From Bacteroidales bacterium (lineage in GTDB: Bacteria > Bacteroidota > Bacteroidia > Bacteroidales > UBA7332), in assembly GCA_028687995.1 (NCBI GenBank), contig JAQTZA010000002.1:62001-126000 (forward strand): 64,000 nucleotides of DNA, in the 5' to 3' direction. The notes under the pieces were generated by a model. It ran no database searches and had not been told where the DNA came from. It saw only the letters and a list, made by a program, of their open reading frames with translations. A program made the translations under genes and the position numbers. Below are positions 9,701 to 19,110 of the stretch, one piece after another. Position 1 is the first letter of the stretch, and each line of letters opens with the position of its first letter.

Positions 9701-9738
9701 AATGAGGCTGACTCTCTATTTGAGTCGGCCTCATTTTT
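9701..9738 (+). terminator. Terminator after the first TonB receptor
   Basis: A 14-bp stem, 9701-9714 with 9722-9735 (AATGAGGCTGACTC against GAGTCGGCCTCATT, one T-G wobble), followed by T's. Starts 29 bases after the stop. Confidence 0.9.
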
Positions 9739-9971
9739 ATTTATCAGGTTTCGAATCGAAGATAAAACATCGGTTCAAAATGAATATCGTCACAATATTG
9801 AATCTGTCATCGTGTAATTATCACAATGGAAAAAATGTATTCACTTTGTGACATCAGTCTAATAATTAATCACTATTTTTGGATTCTTTTACAAAAAATA
9901 AACAATCAAAATCTGTCAATATATTCTATCTAAAAGCACTTAAACCAATCAATAATTAAATTTTATTTTTT

Positions 9972-12533
9972 ATGAAAAAACCTGTCGTTTTAATTTTTGT
10001 AGCTTTGCTATCCATGTGGCAACTCACCGCATTTGGACAAGTGAAAGTGAAAGGAATTGTAATTGATGCCGACACCAAAGAGGCGTTAATGGGAGCTACC
10101 GTTTATGCAGAAGATGTGAAAAAAGGCACCGTCTGCTCAGAAAATGGTTCATTTACATTGGATTTGCCTGCGGGTAAACACGAACTGCGTATCTCTTATG
10201 TTGGATATGTTGAGAAATTATTGCCTATAAATGGTGGTAAAAATGAAAATCTTCAATTGAATAAAATCGCATTAGCATCCAATTCGATTGGAATGAAAGA
10301 GGTTTATGTAGTGGCTTCGTTTGTGAACGACCGCAAAACTCCGATTCCAGTGAGTACCATCAAGCCTTTGCAAATCGAAGAAAAACTGGGTAATCAAGAG
10401 TTTCCTGAGGTTTTGAAAGCGACGCCATCGGTCTATGTGACTAAAAATGGCGGTGGATTTGGTGATTCACGTATTGCCATTCGTGGATTTGATTCCAATA
10501 ACTTTGCTGTTTTGATTAATGGCGTTCCCGTAAACGATATGGAGAATGGAAAAGTATATTGGTCAAACTGGGCTGGATTGTCGGATGTAACTCAAACAAT
10601 GCAAGTTCAACGTGGATTGGGTGCTTCTAAATTGGCATTGGCTTCTGTGGGTGGAACCATCAATATATTGAGTAAAAGTACGGATGCGGAAAAAGGTGGT
10701 TTCGTCTATTCAGGTTTAGGAAATGATGGATTGAAAAAACAGACCTTCTCTTTGTCAACCGGATTGCAAAAAGATGGCTGGGCAATTACTCTATTAGGCT
10801 CGCACACAGCTTCTGATGGCTACATCAAAGCAACAGATTATGAAACATGGACCTATTTTGCGAATGTTTCAAAAATTATCAACGACAAGCATCGTCTTTC
10901 GTTTACAGCTTTTGGTGCTCCTCAATGGCACAACCAACGAGGAACGAAGCATTTGATTGCAGATTATAGAAACAGTCCTGATGGAATCAAATTCAACTCT
11001 GATTATGGTTACCTTAACGGACAACAATATAATGCAGGTTCAGGATACAATGTCTATCACAAACCACAATTTTCGTTGAATCACTTTTGGACAATCAACG
11101 ACAAAACATCTCTTTCAACGGCTGTTTATGCTTCTATCTCACAAGGAGGTGGTCGCACAATTGATGGTGCACAAAAGAACTGGTTGTCGATGAACTACAA
11201 TGTAGATGGTCGTCCGTATGCTGGAATCACGAAATTGACTCCTGATGGTTACCTCGATTATGGTTCGGTAATCACTGAAAATGCAGCTTCTTCTACTGGT
11301 TCGCAAGCGATTGTCGGCCTTTCGGTAAATCAACACCAATGGTACGGAATTCTTTCAACCTTCAATAAGAGTGTAGGCAATTTCAATTTCACCACCGGAT
11401 TTGATGGTCGCTACTACAAAGCACAACACTACAAAGAGGTCGTAAATCTGTTAGGAGGAAAATATTTCTTGGATGCTGCCAATATCAATCGTGCAGCAGG
11501 TACTCCACTTAAAAAAGGTGATAAATACTCTTATTACAATGATGGAGTAGTTGCTTGGGGTGGCGTTTTCGGTCAAGCAGAATACACAAAGGACTCCTAT
11601 TCAACATTTATCTCTGCATCAGTCTCCAACAATTCTTACCGCAGAGTTGATTACTTCCTTTACAAACCTGAAAATAAAAACAGTGACTGGTTGAATTTTC
11701 ATCCATACAGTGTGAAAGCGGGCGGTAGCATGAAATTAGCTGAATATCACAATTTGTATGTCAATGCTGGCTATTTCACTCGTGCACCTTATATGAACAT
11801 TGCATTCTTGAATAACACCAATGCAACCAACAAAAATGCTAAATACGAAAAGATTGCCTCCCTTGATTTAGGATATAAATATCTTGGACCGAAAGTGACT
11901 GCACAATTAAGTTTATATTATACCAATTGGAAAGACCGTGGTTTAGTAAAAACGTATGGAACTACGATTGTTAATATTCCTGGTATCAATGCTTTACACA
12001 AGGGCGTAGAGCTTGAGTTGAATTATAAACCAACCAATAAATTGAGCTTGAACGGTATGGTATCGGTTGGTGACTGGAAATGGCAAAACGACGTAGGCTT
12101 CACGGCTTACGATGATAACCAAGTGAAATTAGGCGAATACAATGCCTATATTGGTGGCGTGCATGTGGGTAACTCAGCACAAACTACAGCTGCATTAAGT
12201 GCAGATTATGAAGTGCTTCCTAAATTGAAAATTGGTGTGAACTACAATTATTTCGGTCGTAATTATGCGGATTTTGATGTATTCACACTTACAAATCCAA
12301 ACTTAAAAAGTGATTCTTGGAAAATGCCAGACGTTGGTTTGGTTGATTTGAACTTGAGCTGGAAATTCAACGTAAGCGGACTCAAAGGATCGTTTTTTGC
12401 CAATGTAAACAATCTTTTGGGTACAGAATATATTGCTGATGCAAAAGATGGTTCAACGCACGATTACGATTCTGCTTTGGTCTATTATGGCTTTGGAACA
12501 ACTTGGTCAACTGGTGTTAAAATCAATTTTTAA
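9972..12533 (+). CDS. TonB-dependent receptor with carboxypeptidase-like N-domain
   Basis: An 853-residue outer-membrane receptor. Signal peptide 1-23 (ending TAFGQ), carboxypeptidase-like regulatory domain about 24-102 (VKGIVIDADTKEALMGATV ... YVGY), plug about 125-235 (IAIRGFDSNNFAVLINGVPVND, VQRGLGASKLALASVGGTINI) and barrel to the C-terminal Phe (GVKINF). The plug resembles siderophore/vitamin-type receptors (FecA/BtuB layout) more than SusC. A lipoprotein gene follows 22 bases downstream, so the two proteins probably form a surface pair. I see no iron or heme motif that would settle the substrate. Confidence 0.9.
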   Translation: MKKPVVLIFVALLSMWQLTAFGQVKVKGIVIDADTKEALMGATVYAEDVKKGTVCSENGSFTLDLPAGKHELRISYVGYVEKLLPINGGKNENLQLNKIALASNSIGMKEVYVVASFVNDRKTPIPVSTIKPLQIEEKLGNQEFPEVLKATPSVYVTKNGGGFGDSRIAIRGFDSNNFAVLINGVPVNDMENGKVYWSNWAGLSDVTQTMQVQRGLGASKLALASVGGTINILSKSTDAEKGGFVYSGLGNDGLKKQTFSLSTGLQKDGWAITLLGSHTASDGYIKATDYETWTYFANVSKIINDKHRLSFTAFGAPQWHNQRGTKHLIADYRNSPDGIKFNSDYGYLNGQQYNAGSGYNVYHKPQFSLNHFWTINDKTSLSTAVYASISQGGGRTIDGAQKNWLSMNYNVDGRPYAGITKLTPDGYLDYGSVITENAASSTGSQAIVGLSVNQHQWYGILSTFNKSVGNFNFTTGFDGRYYKAQHYKEVVNLLGGKYFLDAANINRAAGTPLKKGDKYSYYNDGVVAWGGVFGQAEYTKDSYSTFISASVSNNSYRRVDYFLYKPENKNSDWLNFHPYSVKAGGSMKLAEYHNLYVNAGYFTRAPYMNIAFLNNTNATNKNAKYEKIASLDLGYKYLGPKVTAQLSLYYTNWKDRGLVKTYGTTIVNIPGINALHKGVELELNYKPTNKLSLNGMVSVGDWKWQNDVGFTAYDDNQVKLGEYNAYIGGVHVGNSAQTTAALSADYEVLPKLKIGVNYNYFGRNYADFDVFTLTNPNLKSDSWKMPDVGLVDLNLSWKFNVSGLKGSFFANVNNLLGTEYIADAKDGSTHDYDSALVYYGFGTTWSTGVKINF

Positions 12534-12555
12534 TTAATATAGAAACTACTGTCTT

Positions 12556-13929
12556 ATGAAAAATAAAATATTATATCTGCTCTCGTCAGTCTTGTTTCTG
12601 GCAAGCTGCGACCCAATGGCTGATACATATAGTCTGATTGATCAAAATGCCGCACCTTATGCTGAAAGTAAGGCAATCACTTTGGTTAATGGGGATTATA
12701 CAACCATTAAAACGTTGGCATTGAAGGACGCTAAAACCAAAAGAGATTCTACCTATATCAAATTAATTGATACGAATAAGAGTTTCAGCGATTCTGCTCA
12801 AGCGAAAGATTACATTCCTGCTTATTTAGCGAATGCATTCAAGGCGTTAAATAAGAAATCAAGCATCATGGTAACATATAATTTCAACATGGGTAGAAGT
12901 ACCATGACTCCTTATGAAACCAATGTGTATAACTTGAGTACAGCAGATTATACTTCTGTTAGTCCAGAGGTTGCTGCCGCGGGTTCTTTCTTCCCTGCTA
13001 GTCCAGCAGCCAATTATATTCCAGCAATTTTGAAAGTTGATTTTCCAACTCCTGCTGCGAATGAAATTAAGTTGGTGTTCTACAAAAATATGGCTACAAA
13101 TCCCGTAGATGGTTCGCCAGCTCCTGCTACATCCATTGTTGGAAAGTACTATAAATTTGGTACTGCTTGGGTTGAAATGACAACAGCTTATGCTTTGAGC
13201 ACGGACGATTACAAAGCAATGGGACCTGGTCCTGGAAAATATAGTAACTTTAGCTCTACGGCTAATCCGATTGACTATATTCCAACCATGTTGAAATCGA
13301 AATACCCGTACGCACAAAAAGGTACAACTATGATTGTGTCTTACAAATATTTCAATCGTGCAGGAGATGCTAAAACATTAGATGAGGCTTCTGAATATAC
13401 TTTTGATGGTTCTGCATGGGTGGTAAATACATTCATTGTTGCAAAAACAGAACAATTTATTCACAATGGTACGAAGTGGTTGCTCGATCCAACAGTCTCT
13501 TTTACTATGGCGAGTGCTGATTATAAAATCATTGTTGATTATGTGAAAGGAACATTGGCAAATGGTAGTACGTATGTGGATAGTTATGGGACAAGTGAAT
13601 TTTATTATGGCGCTAGTTCTTACTATAATAACTTTGATCTTCGTTTGTCAAACAAAACTAAATATGTTATTCCAGGCTTTGACGGACTTTCTGAAAGTGA
13701 TGGGCTAAAAAGAGTTTGGGAGCAATTGAAAGAGGGACTAGCCATTATGCTAAAGGGTAAATTTCCTGAGGCTACAACTCAAGCTAGTGGAGTCGATGTG
13801 CATTACAAAATCACCCTCAATACCTACGAAAATGATCTTTCTAAGAAATCGTATGTATATGATTTCCAATGTACTAAATCGGCGCCTAATCCAGAATTTA
13901 CTTGGGTTTCTGGTCCGACATTGAAATAA
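12556..13929 (+). CDS. Lipoprotein with three tandem repeats, partner of the upstream TonB receptor
   Basis: 457 residues. Lipoprotein signal with Cys18 (LFLASC), so lipid-anchored and probably surface-exposed. From about residue 47 the protein holds roughly three degenerate 85-residue repeats. Each opens with a DYxxx motif (near 47, 131 and 216) and contains a YIPxxL segment (DYIPAYL, NYIPAIL, DYIPTML) followed by a strand with VxYxY. The third repeat begins DDYKAMGPGPGKYSNFSS. The C-terminal ~120 residues differ and include a FKBP-like stretch (IPGFDGLSESDGLKRVWEQLKEGLAIMLKGKFPEATT), which is only a suggestion. It is not SusD by sequence. It follows the receptor gene by 22 bases and a bidirectional terminator follows it. 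Confidence 0.7.
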   Translation: MKNKILYLLSSVLFLASCDPMADTYSLIDQNAAPYAESKAITLVNGDYTTIKTLALKDAKTKRDSTYIKLIDTNKSFSDSAQAKDYIPAYLANAFKALNKKSSIMVTYNFNMGRSTMTPYETNVYNLSTADYTSVSPEVAAAGSFFPASPAANYIPAILKVDFPTPAANEIKLVFYKNMATNPVDGSPAPATSIVGKYYKFGTAWVEMTTAYALSTDDYKAMGPGPGKYSNFSSTANPIDYIPTMLKSKYPYAQKGTTMIVSYKYFNRAGDAKTLDEASEYTFDGSAWVVNTFIVAKTEQFIHNGTKWLLDPTVSFTMASADYKIIVDYVKGTLANGSTYVDSYGTSEFYYGASSYYNNFDLRLSNKTKYVIPGFDGLSESDGLKRVWEQLKEGLAIMLKGKFPEATTQASGVDVHYKITLNTYENDLSKKSYVYDFQCTKSAPNPEFTWVSGPTLK

Positions 13930-13944
13930 GAAAAACCCCTTCAA

Positions 13945-13985
13945 AAGAAAGAGCGTTAACCAGATGGTTGTCGCTCTTTCTTATT
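13945..13985. terminator. Bidirectional terminator between convergent genes
   Basis: AAGAAAGAGCG (13945-13955) pairs with CGCTCTTTCTT (13972-13982); the loop carries a further AACCA/TGGTT pairing. It serves the + lipoprotein gene and possibly the - gene ending at 14009. Confidence 0.8.
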
Positions 13986-14008
13986 CCAGAAGATCGGTTG
14001 AGTTAGTT

Positions 14009-14641
14009 TTATAATTTCACCAAGTAAGTAAGATTTGCTGAGATAAATTGATTTGAAGAACGGGTGAAAGAGTCTGCATTTGAATTATAGAATATGTCGG
14101 CTAATCCAAAATTATAACGACCTTCTATCAAAAAGCAGCCCACTTTCGTTCGCAGTTCAAATCCACTACCACCACAAATAGAGTAATCAAATGGATGCTC
14201 TACCGCTTTTCCAAATTCAGAATTTGCGCCAAGTGTGTAGTTTCCGCTCTCTTTCTCACTAAGCAAATAGGCTATTTTTGGACCGAGATTCACGAAATAT
14301 CGAAAATTATGACTTCCAAAATAGACATGAGTGAGAAATGGCAATTCAATGTAATTCAATAATCTTGAATATGATTGCGTTGGATCAGTCATTGTTTCTT
14401 TCCATCCACGTTGGCTAAAGTTAAGTTCTGCTTGCAATCCAAAATGACTTTCGGTGATGTAGCGTACAGTAACGCCACTATTGTAGCCCATAAGTTTTGT
14501 TTGATTCACAATGGGAACAAAATCCACACTCGAAAACGTAGTTCCTCCATTAACACCGATAAAGGTCTCTGACGCAAATTTCTGTGCCTGTAAATGATAA
14601 CTTGCAAAGAGTGCAAAAGCTATTACGATATTTTTTCTCAT
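14009..14641 (-). CDS. Outer-membrane beta-barrel protein, PorT-like family
   Basis: A 210-residue protein with signal peptide (about 1-19, ending LQAQ) and alternating amphipathic strands (GVNGGTTFSS, GLQAELNFSQRGW, YIELPFLTHVYFG, GFELRTKVGCFLIEGRYNFGLADIF) ending ANLTYLVKL. This is the layout of the small outer-membrane barrel family that includes T9SS PorT, but PorT-like paralogues are common and I cannot say this is the T9SS component. Its start codon overlaps the stop of the upstream LysM gene by one base (TAATG), so translation is probably coupled and the two proteins likely act together at the envelope. Confidence 0.72.
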   Translation of the reverse strand: MRKNIVIAFALFASYHLQAQKFASETFIGVNGGTTFSSVDFVPIVNQTKLMGYNSGVTVRYITESHFGLQAELNFSQRGWKETMTDPTQSYSRLLNYIELPFLTHVYFGSHNFRYFVNLGPKIAYLLSEKESGNYTLGANSEFGKAVEHPFDYSICGGSGFELRTKVGCFLIEGRYNFGLADIFYNSNADSFTRSSNQFISANLTYLVKL

Positions 14642-16626
14642 TATTTATCCGAAATCAATTTTGTAATTTCAAAATTACGTCCATAATTAATCAAATAGAC
14701 GTTTTTGTTTATTAGTCCACCCCAATAATTTACTCGTTCGAGTGAGAAACCAGTTTGAACTCCGTGAAAGCTTTTTTTAAACACATTTTTATCGAAATTA
14801 TTTCCGGTTGTTGCCAATGCTTTCAAAAAATAGTTTCCTGTATCGAAGCCTAAAATGCCATATCTAGGATAACTGTTTATCATATCTCTTTGATACCAAG
14901 ACCTGAATTGAATAGCAAAATCTTTGTATTCATTGGACGTCGGATTGGCGAAAAACGGAGAGTAGATGTATGTGTTGAGGTAATGAAATGCTTCCAAATA
15001 ATCTTTCACATAGGTTTGCCACTCAGGATATCCAAAAAGACAGATGTTAAATGATGGATTTGTCATAGCTACACTTTGTAACGATGGCACAATCTTTTGC
15101 AAATCGGATAGACTACCTGATGTTGGAACAAGGATGTTTTCTTGAGTTGGCGAAAGAATACTCGTGATGGATTCATAACCATCGGTTTCGTTGGTTGCAA
15201 ATGATTTGAAAGGGATAGAACGGCGTTTCAATTCTGTTTTTAGAACAGATATGAAATCGTTTTTGTCTCCCGATTTATTAGCCTCATCAAGAAATATAAT
15301 TTGCGAATTTTTGAATCTCTTGCTAAACAGTTGTGCCGCACCCGAATAGATGTAGGAGTGTGGCGTATTTATTTGAATCAAGTTTGGATTGGTTAATACA
15401 TCTTCGTTTTTAGAAGTAAATGGTATCACCATTGGAATATTTTTGTCTTTTGCAAATCTTGAAATAGGAGCTATGTGGTCGTTGTAAACTGGACCAATAA
15501 TCAAATCCATATTGGCAAGATCAGGTAATCGTAAAATTTTGGAGACTGACTTTGTTTCGCCTCCAGTATCGTAAACGTGTAGATCGATTGAGATACCTTC
15601 ATTTTTCAATTTCTCAATGGATAATAGCAACCCTTCGTAAAACTCAATAAAACGACGAGATTGTTTGGCAGCCTCTTCACCCGTTTCGTCCACCATAAAT
15701 GGAAGCATCAAGGCTACTTTCAATGTCTCGGAGTTAATAACTGTCGGTGTTTCGTCGTCTGGAGTTTCGTTATTCGTTCCTGATTGATTGATGTCTTTTT
15801 CAGGTTCAATCACAGGCGTTTTAGGCATAGGAACACGAATGCTAAGCGACGGTTTTACGCCATTTTTCAATTGTGGATTCAGTTGAACAAGTGATTCTAC
15901 AGAAATATTAAACTTGCGACTAATGCTTAGCAACGATTCATTATTACGAATAACGTATTGAATATATGAGTCTTCCTTTTGACTCTCCGACGCATCAATT
16001 TTTGCATCACTTTTTTTACTTTTCGATAAATCGACACGTATCACTTTGCCGACAAGAAAGGTATTGCCTGTAAGACCGGGGTTTGAATTCATAATCTCTT
16101 GCATCGAAACACCATATTTCTGTGCAACAGAGAAAAGCGTTTCGCGTGGTGAGATGGTGTGATATTGAAAATTCTCAGTCAAATTAGACTCTCGCGGTTT
16201 GATGGTTTGAGGAATTTTTAATGCAAAGCCAACTTTTATGTTTTTATCAGCGTCAGCATTTAATTTTCGTATAGAAGATGCTGAGACGCCATACATAGTT
16301 GCAATCGAGTTAAGGGTTTCACCTTGATCAATCGTATGATAAAAATAGGCTGATTCATCCACTTTAGTAGGCATTTTTTTAGTCGGTATTCTCAGTACTT
16401 GTCCATTGCGAAGCCCATCTTCAATGTCTTTATTATAACGCAGTATCTCTTCTTGCGTCACATTGAATTTTCGACAAACGGCAAATATTCCTTCACCCGT
16501 TTCAACCTGATATAGGTAGAATTCTTTACCATCTTTCACCTCTTTTTTGTAAGGCATGTCTTGAGCAACTATTGCACTGAATGTCAATATTGCTATTTGG
16601 AGTAGAAAAAATCGAAGAGTTTTCAT
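14641..16626 (-). CDS. Four LysM repeats fused to a periplasmic binding-protein domain
   Basis: I start at 16626 (MKTLRFFLLQIAILTFSAIVAQ, a clear signal peptide). The longer in-frame ATG at 16686 lies upstream of a promoter box at 16675-16682 and is unlikely. About 661 residues. Four LysM domains occupy roughly residues 35-290; each begins with a Y(H)xI/V-GEx(L/I) element and ends near ...LRIP, ALKIP, VIRV, IRVP. A Pro/Thr/Glu-rich linker follows (NETPDDETP), then a type I periplasmic-binding fold like amino-acid ABC substrate-binding proteins (VALMLPFM..., DLIIGPVYNDHIAPISRFAKDKNIPMVIPFTS). It probably binds peptidoglycan through LysM. No ABC permease is nearby, so a sensor or scaffold role is likelier than transport. 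Overlaps the beta-barrel gene by one base. Confidence 0.85.
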   Translation of the reverse strand: MKTLRFFLLQIAILTFSAIVAQDMPYKKEVKDGKEFYLYQVETGEGIFAVCRKFNVTQEEILRYNKDIEDGLRNGQVLRIPTKKMPTKVDESAYFYHTIDQGETLNSIATMYGVSASSIRKLNADADKNIKVGFALKIPQTIKPRESNLTENFQYHTISPRETLFSVAQKYGVSMQEIMNSNPGLTGNTFLVGKVIRVDLSKSKKSDAKIDASESQKEDSYIQYVIRNNESLLSISRKFNISVESLVQLNPQLKNGVKPSLSIRVPMPKTPVIEPEKDINQSGTNNETPDDETPTVINSETLKVALMLPFMVDETGEEAAKQSRRFIEFYEGLLLSIEKLKNEGISIDLHVYDTGGETKSVSKILRLPDLANMDLIIGPVYNDHIAPISRFAKDKNIPMVIPFTSKNEDVLTNPNLIQINTPHSYIYSGAAQLFSKRFKNSQIIFLDEANKSGDKNDFISVLKTELKRRSIPFKSFATNETDGYESITSILSPTQENILVPTSGSLSDLQKIVPSLQSVAMTNPSFNICLFGYPEWQTYVKDYLEAFHYLNTYIYSPFFANPTSNEYKDFAIQFRSWYQRDMINSYPRYGILGFDTGNYFLKALATTGNNFDKNVFKKSFHGVQTGFSLERVNYWGGLINKNVYLINYGRNFEITKLISDK

Positions 16627-16674
16627 GTTTGACGTTTTGGGAGTTGTAATCTTTGTTTTGTGAAAAGAGTATCG

Positions 16675-16682
16675 CAAAATTA
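16675..16682 (-). promoter_or_regulatory. -7 box for the LysM/binding-protein operon
   Basis: TAATTTTG on the minus strand matches TAnnTTTG. The start site would be near 16668, which fixes the LysM gene start at 16626. No clear -33 element. Confidence 0.5.
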
Positions 16683-16744
16683 ACAATATTATTGCAATTA
16701 TCGAGTTAAAAGCTGTAGCACTCTTTTTTTATTTGTTGAATTTA

Positions 16745-16776
16745 TTGGCGAGTATAGCCTATTTGTACTATTTTTG
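16745..16776 (+). promoter_or_regulatory. Promoter of the T9SS type B cargo gene
   Basis: TTG at 16745-16747, 21-base spacer, TATTTTTG at 16769-16776. About 39 bases ahead of the ATG at 16815; divergent from the LysM operon promoter. Confidence 0.6.
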
Positions 16777-16814
16777 AATAAATTTTATAGAACTGTTTCA
16801 TTATTGTATCAACT

Positions 16815-18116
16815 ATGAGAAAATCAATCTTATTTATACTGTTTTTGCTTCCACTTTTCGGTGTTTATGCGCAAAAAATAGAAGTCGCTGGTGGTCAAAA
16901 GGATGTAATTCTCTATTCCATTCCAACAAGTAGTGGATTGGATGGCGTATATGTGATGTATGGCCTTGATAATGCTAAATTGACATACAATTCTACTACT
17001 GGAAACAGCCTCAAATGGTATAAATATACAAACAATATAAATGCTAAATCATTGGTCAAAGAGGGCGAAACCATCACTTCTACACTCGATGCATTAGAAA
17101 ACAATACGGGTTATCAGTTAGTAGATGGAACGGAAACGCATGTGGTGTGGATCATCGATTACAAACAATACGAATGTACATCCATCGAGGTCAGTGCTAT
17201 AAACGATGCGCCTTGTGATGAGTTGCACCTAACAGCAAAAGCACCATTGTTTGAAATGGGATATAACGAGGCAGTTTTCCCATCTTCTCGCAAAACGTTG
17301 GATATACAATTGGCATTGAAATATAGAACCATGGAGTTTTCGGAACCAAGCAAGGCTTATATTTCAAAGGATGTGACACGACTTATAACTTCTCTTACTT
17401 CTGACTTATTAGTTTCTGAAGCACCTTTAATGAATACCACTTTTACACTCGGTAATGATATTTTCTCTTCACAATGGGGTTTAAATAAAGATGTAACTTC
17501 CCTCGAATATACGGCAGTGGCTGTAAATGCCACTGTGCTTGCAAAACATACTGCTCGTGATGCCGATAATGAATTGGAAAAAGAGGTTGGAGAATTGGGT
17601 GGATCAGCGCCGGTGGATGTTATTTTTAATGCTTATGCAAATGAGCCCACAGCGACCTACTATACATGGCAGATTGCTACCGATGATAAATTTAAACACG
17701 TAGTAGCTACATTTTCAGACAAGGAAGTGCGATACACGTTTACCGAAGCACAGACATATTTTGCTCGACTAACAGTTAGCAACAGCAATAACAGCTGTGT
17801 CGATAGCTCGCAAGTGAAAATGATAGAGGTGACAATTTCTGATTTGAAAGTACCAAATGCTTTTTCTCCAAATGATGATGGTAAAAACGATTTGTTTTTG
17901 GTGGCGTACAAATCCATTGTGAAATTTAACGGTTTGATTTTTAATCGTTGGGGAAATCAACTATTTACATGGAGTGATCCTGCTAAAGGGTGGGATGGTA
18001 AAGTCGGAGGCAAATTTGTAACTCCGGGTGCATATTACTATGTAATTGAAGCTGTAGGCTCTGATGGTAAAAAATATAATTTGAAAGGTGATATAAATGT
18101 GTTTAGTAGTAAATAA
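16815..18116 (+). CDS. Secreted protein with gliding-motility type (T9SS type B) C-terminal domain
   Basis: 433 residues. Signal peptide 1-20 (ending FGVYAQ). The middle is beta-rich, with a PKD-like module near 250-340 (APVDVIFNAYANEPTATYYTWQIATDD ... YTFTEAQTYFARLTVSN). The last ~90 residues are a typical type B sorting domain: VPNAFSPNDDGKND, then FNRWGNQLF, GWDGKVGGKFVTPGAYYYVIEA and a final strand. Proteins of this type cross the outer membrane through T9SS together with a PorP/SprF-like partner, which is not in the window. The lytic transglycosylase gene starts 22 bases downstream and is probably co-transcribed. The N-terminal region is not recognisable to me. Confidence 0.85.
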   Translation: MRKSILFILFLLPLFGVYAQKIEVAGGQKDVILYSIPTSSGLDGVYVMYGLDNAKLTYNSTTGNSLKWYKYTNNINAKSLVKEGETITSTLDALENNTGYQLVDGTETHVVWIIDYKQYECTSIEVSAINDAPCDELHLTAKAPLFEMGYNEAVFPSSRKTLDIQLALKYRTMEFSEPSKAYISKDVTRLITSLTSDLLVSEAPLMNTTFTLGNDIFSSQWGLNKDVTSLEYTAVAVNATVLAKHTARDADNELEKEVGELGGSAPVDVIFNAYANEPTATYYTWQIATDDKFKHVVATFSDKEVRYTFTEAQTYFARLTVSNSNNSCVDSSQVKMIEVTISDLKVPNAFSPNDDGKNDLFLVAYKSIVKFNGLIFNRWGNQLFTWSDPAKGWDGKVGGKFVTPGAYYYVIEAVGSDGKKYNLKGDINVFSSK

Positions 18117-18138
18117 TCGATGAAGTTAGTTTTTCAAT

Positions 18139-19110
18139 ATGATGTATATCTCTAGAATTGTCAGTATCTCATTTATTATCATCACCTTATCTTCTTTTTC
18201 AGTTTCTGCAGTTAATCGTGCAATGCCTAATGACTCATCGGTAAATGTAGTTGATCGAATTTCAAACGTGATTTCACCTCAAATCCCAGATTACGTGCTT
18301 TTCTGTGGCGATACAATTCGTCTCAAGCGATACGATATGTATGAGCGATTTGATCGCGAAATGATGGCAATGATGTTTATGCACTCGTCTACCTTGCAAA
18401 TGTTGAAGAAGGCCAACCGATATTTCCCAATGATGGCTCCTATTTTAGCTCAAATGGGACTTCCAGATGATCTTAAATATTTATCTGTCATAGAGAGTAG
18501 TTTGAATGTAAGAGCTGTTTCACCTGCTAAAGCAGCTGGGTTGTGGCAATTGATGCCCGCAACGGGTCGAATGTATGGCCTTGAGGTAAATGATACCATT
18601 GATGAACGGTACCATGTGGAGCTCTCGACTGTAGCTGCTGGTAAGATGCTGAAAGATTTGTATGCTAGGTTTAAGAATTGGTCGTCAGTTTCTGCGGCCT
18701 ACAACATTGGTCCTGGAAGAATCTCGACAGAGTTGAAGAATCAATCTGCCGAATCATCACTCGATTTGTGGTTGGTTGAGGAGACTTCGCGTTATGTTTT
18801 TCGCATTTTAGCCGCAAAAGAGCTTTTCGAACATCCCCGTAAATATGGATTTGTAGTAAACCAGAAGCAACTCTATAAATCCATTCGAAGTAATGATGTC
18901 ATAGTCAATGGCCCAATAGATGATCTTTATCAATTTGCTACAGATAATGGAACAACCTATTTTCTGTTGAAAGATTTCAATGCTTGGTTGAGAGGGAAAA
19001 GCATTCCTAACAGTATGGGTAAAATCTATAAAATAAAAGTGCCTTTTAAAGAGGATATCTATTATAACTCAGATGCAGTTACTTCGAAAAAAATTAATCC
19101 AATGGAGTAG
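18139..19110 (+). CDS. Lytic transglycosylase, SLT/MltD-like catalytic domain
   Basis: Cleaves the MurNAc-GlcNAc glycosidic bond of peptidoglycan in the periplasm. 323 residues; signal peptide about 1-24 (ending SVSA). The catalytic SLT domain spans about 95-230: catalytic Glu119 in SVIESSLN, then AAGLWQLMPATG and AAYNIGPGR, all hallmark motifs. No LysM domain follows, unlike E. coli MltD, but four LysM modules are encoded nearby in the divergent gene. The last ~80 residues are of unknown function. It probably shares a transcript with the type B cargo gene. Its 3' end overlaps the convergent NigD-like gene by 17 bases. Confidence 0.9.
   Translation: MMYISRIVSISFIIITLSSFSVSAVNRAMPNDSSVNVVDRISNVISPQIPDYVLFCGDTIRLKRYDMYERFDREMMAMMFMHSSTLQMLKKANRYFPMMAPILAQMGLPDDLKYLSVIESSLNVRAVSPAKAAGLWQLMPATGRMYGLEVNDTIDERYHVELSTVAAGKMLKDLYARFKNWSSVSAAYNIGPGRISTELKNQSAESSLDLWLVEETSRYVFRILAAKELFEHPRKYGFVVNQKQLYKSIRSNDVIVNGPIDDLYQFATDNGTTYFLLKDFNAWLRGKSIPNSMGKIYKIKVPFKEDIYYNSDAVTSKKINPME

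Noticed and set aside
9972..13929. SusCD-type polysaccharide utilisation locus
   Set aside because: The receptor lacks SusC traits and the lipoprotein is not SusD-like; no glycoside hydrolase is adjacent.
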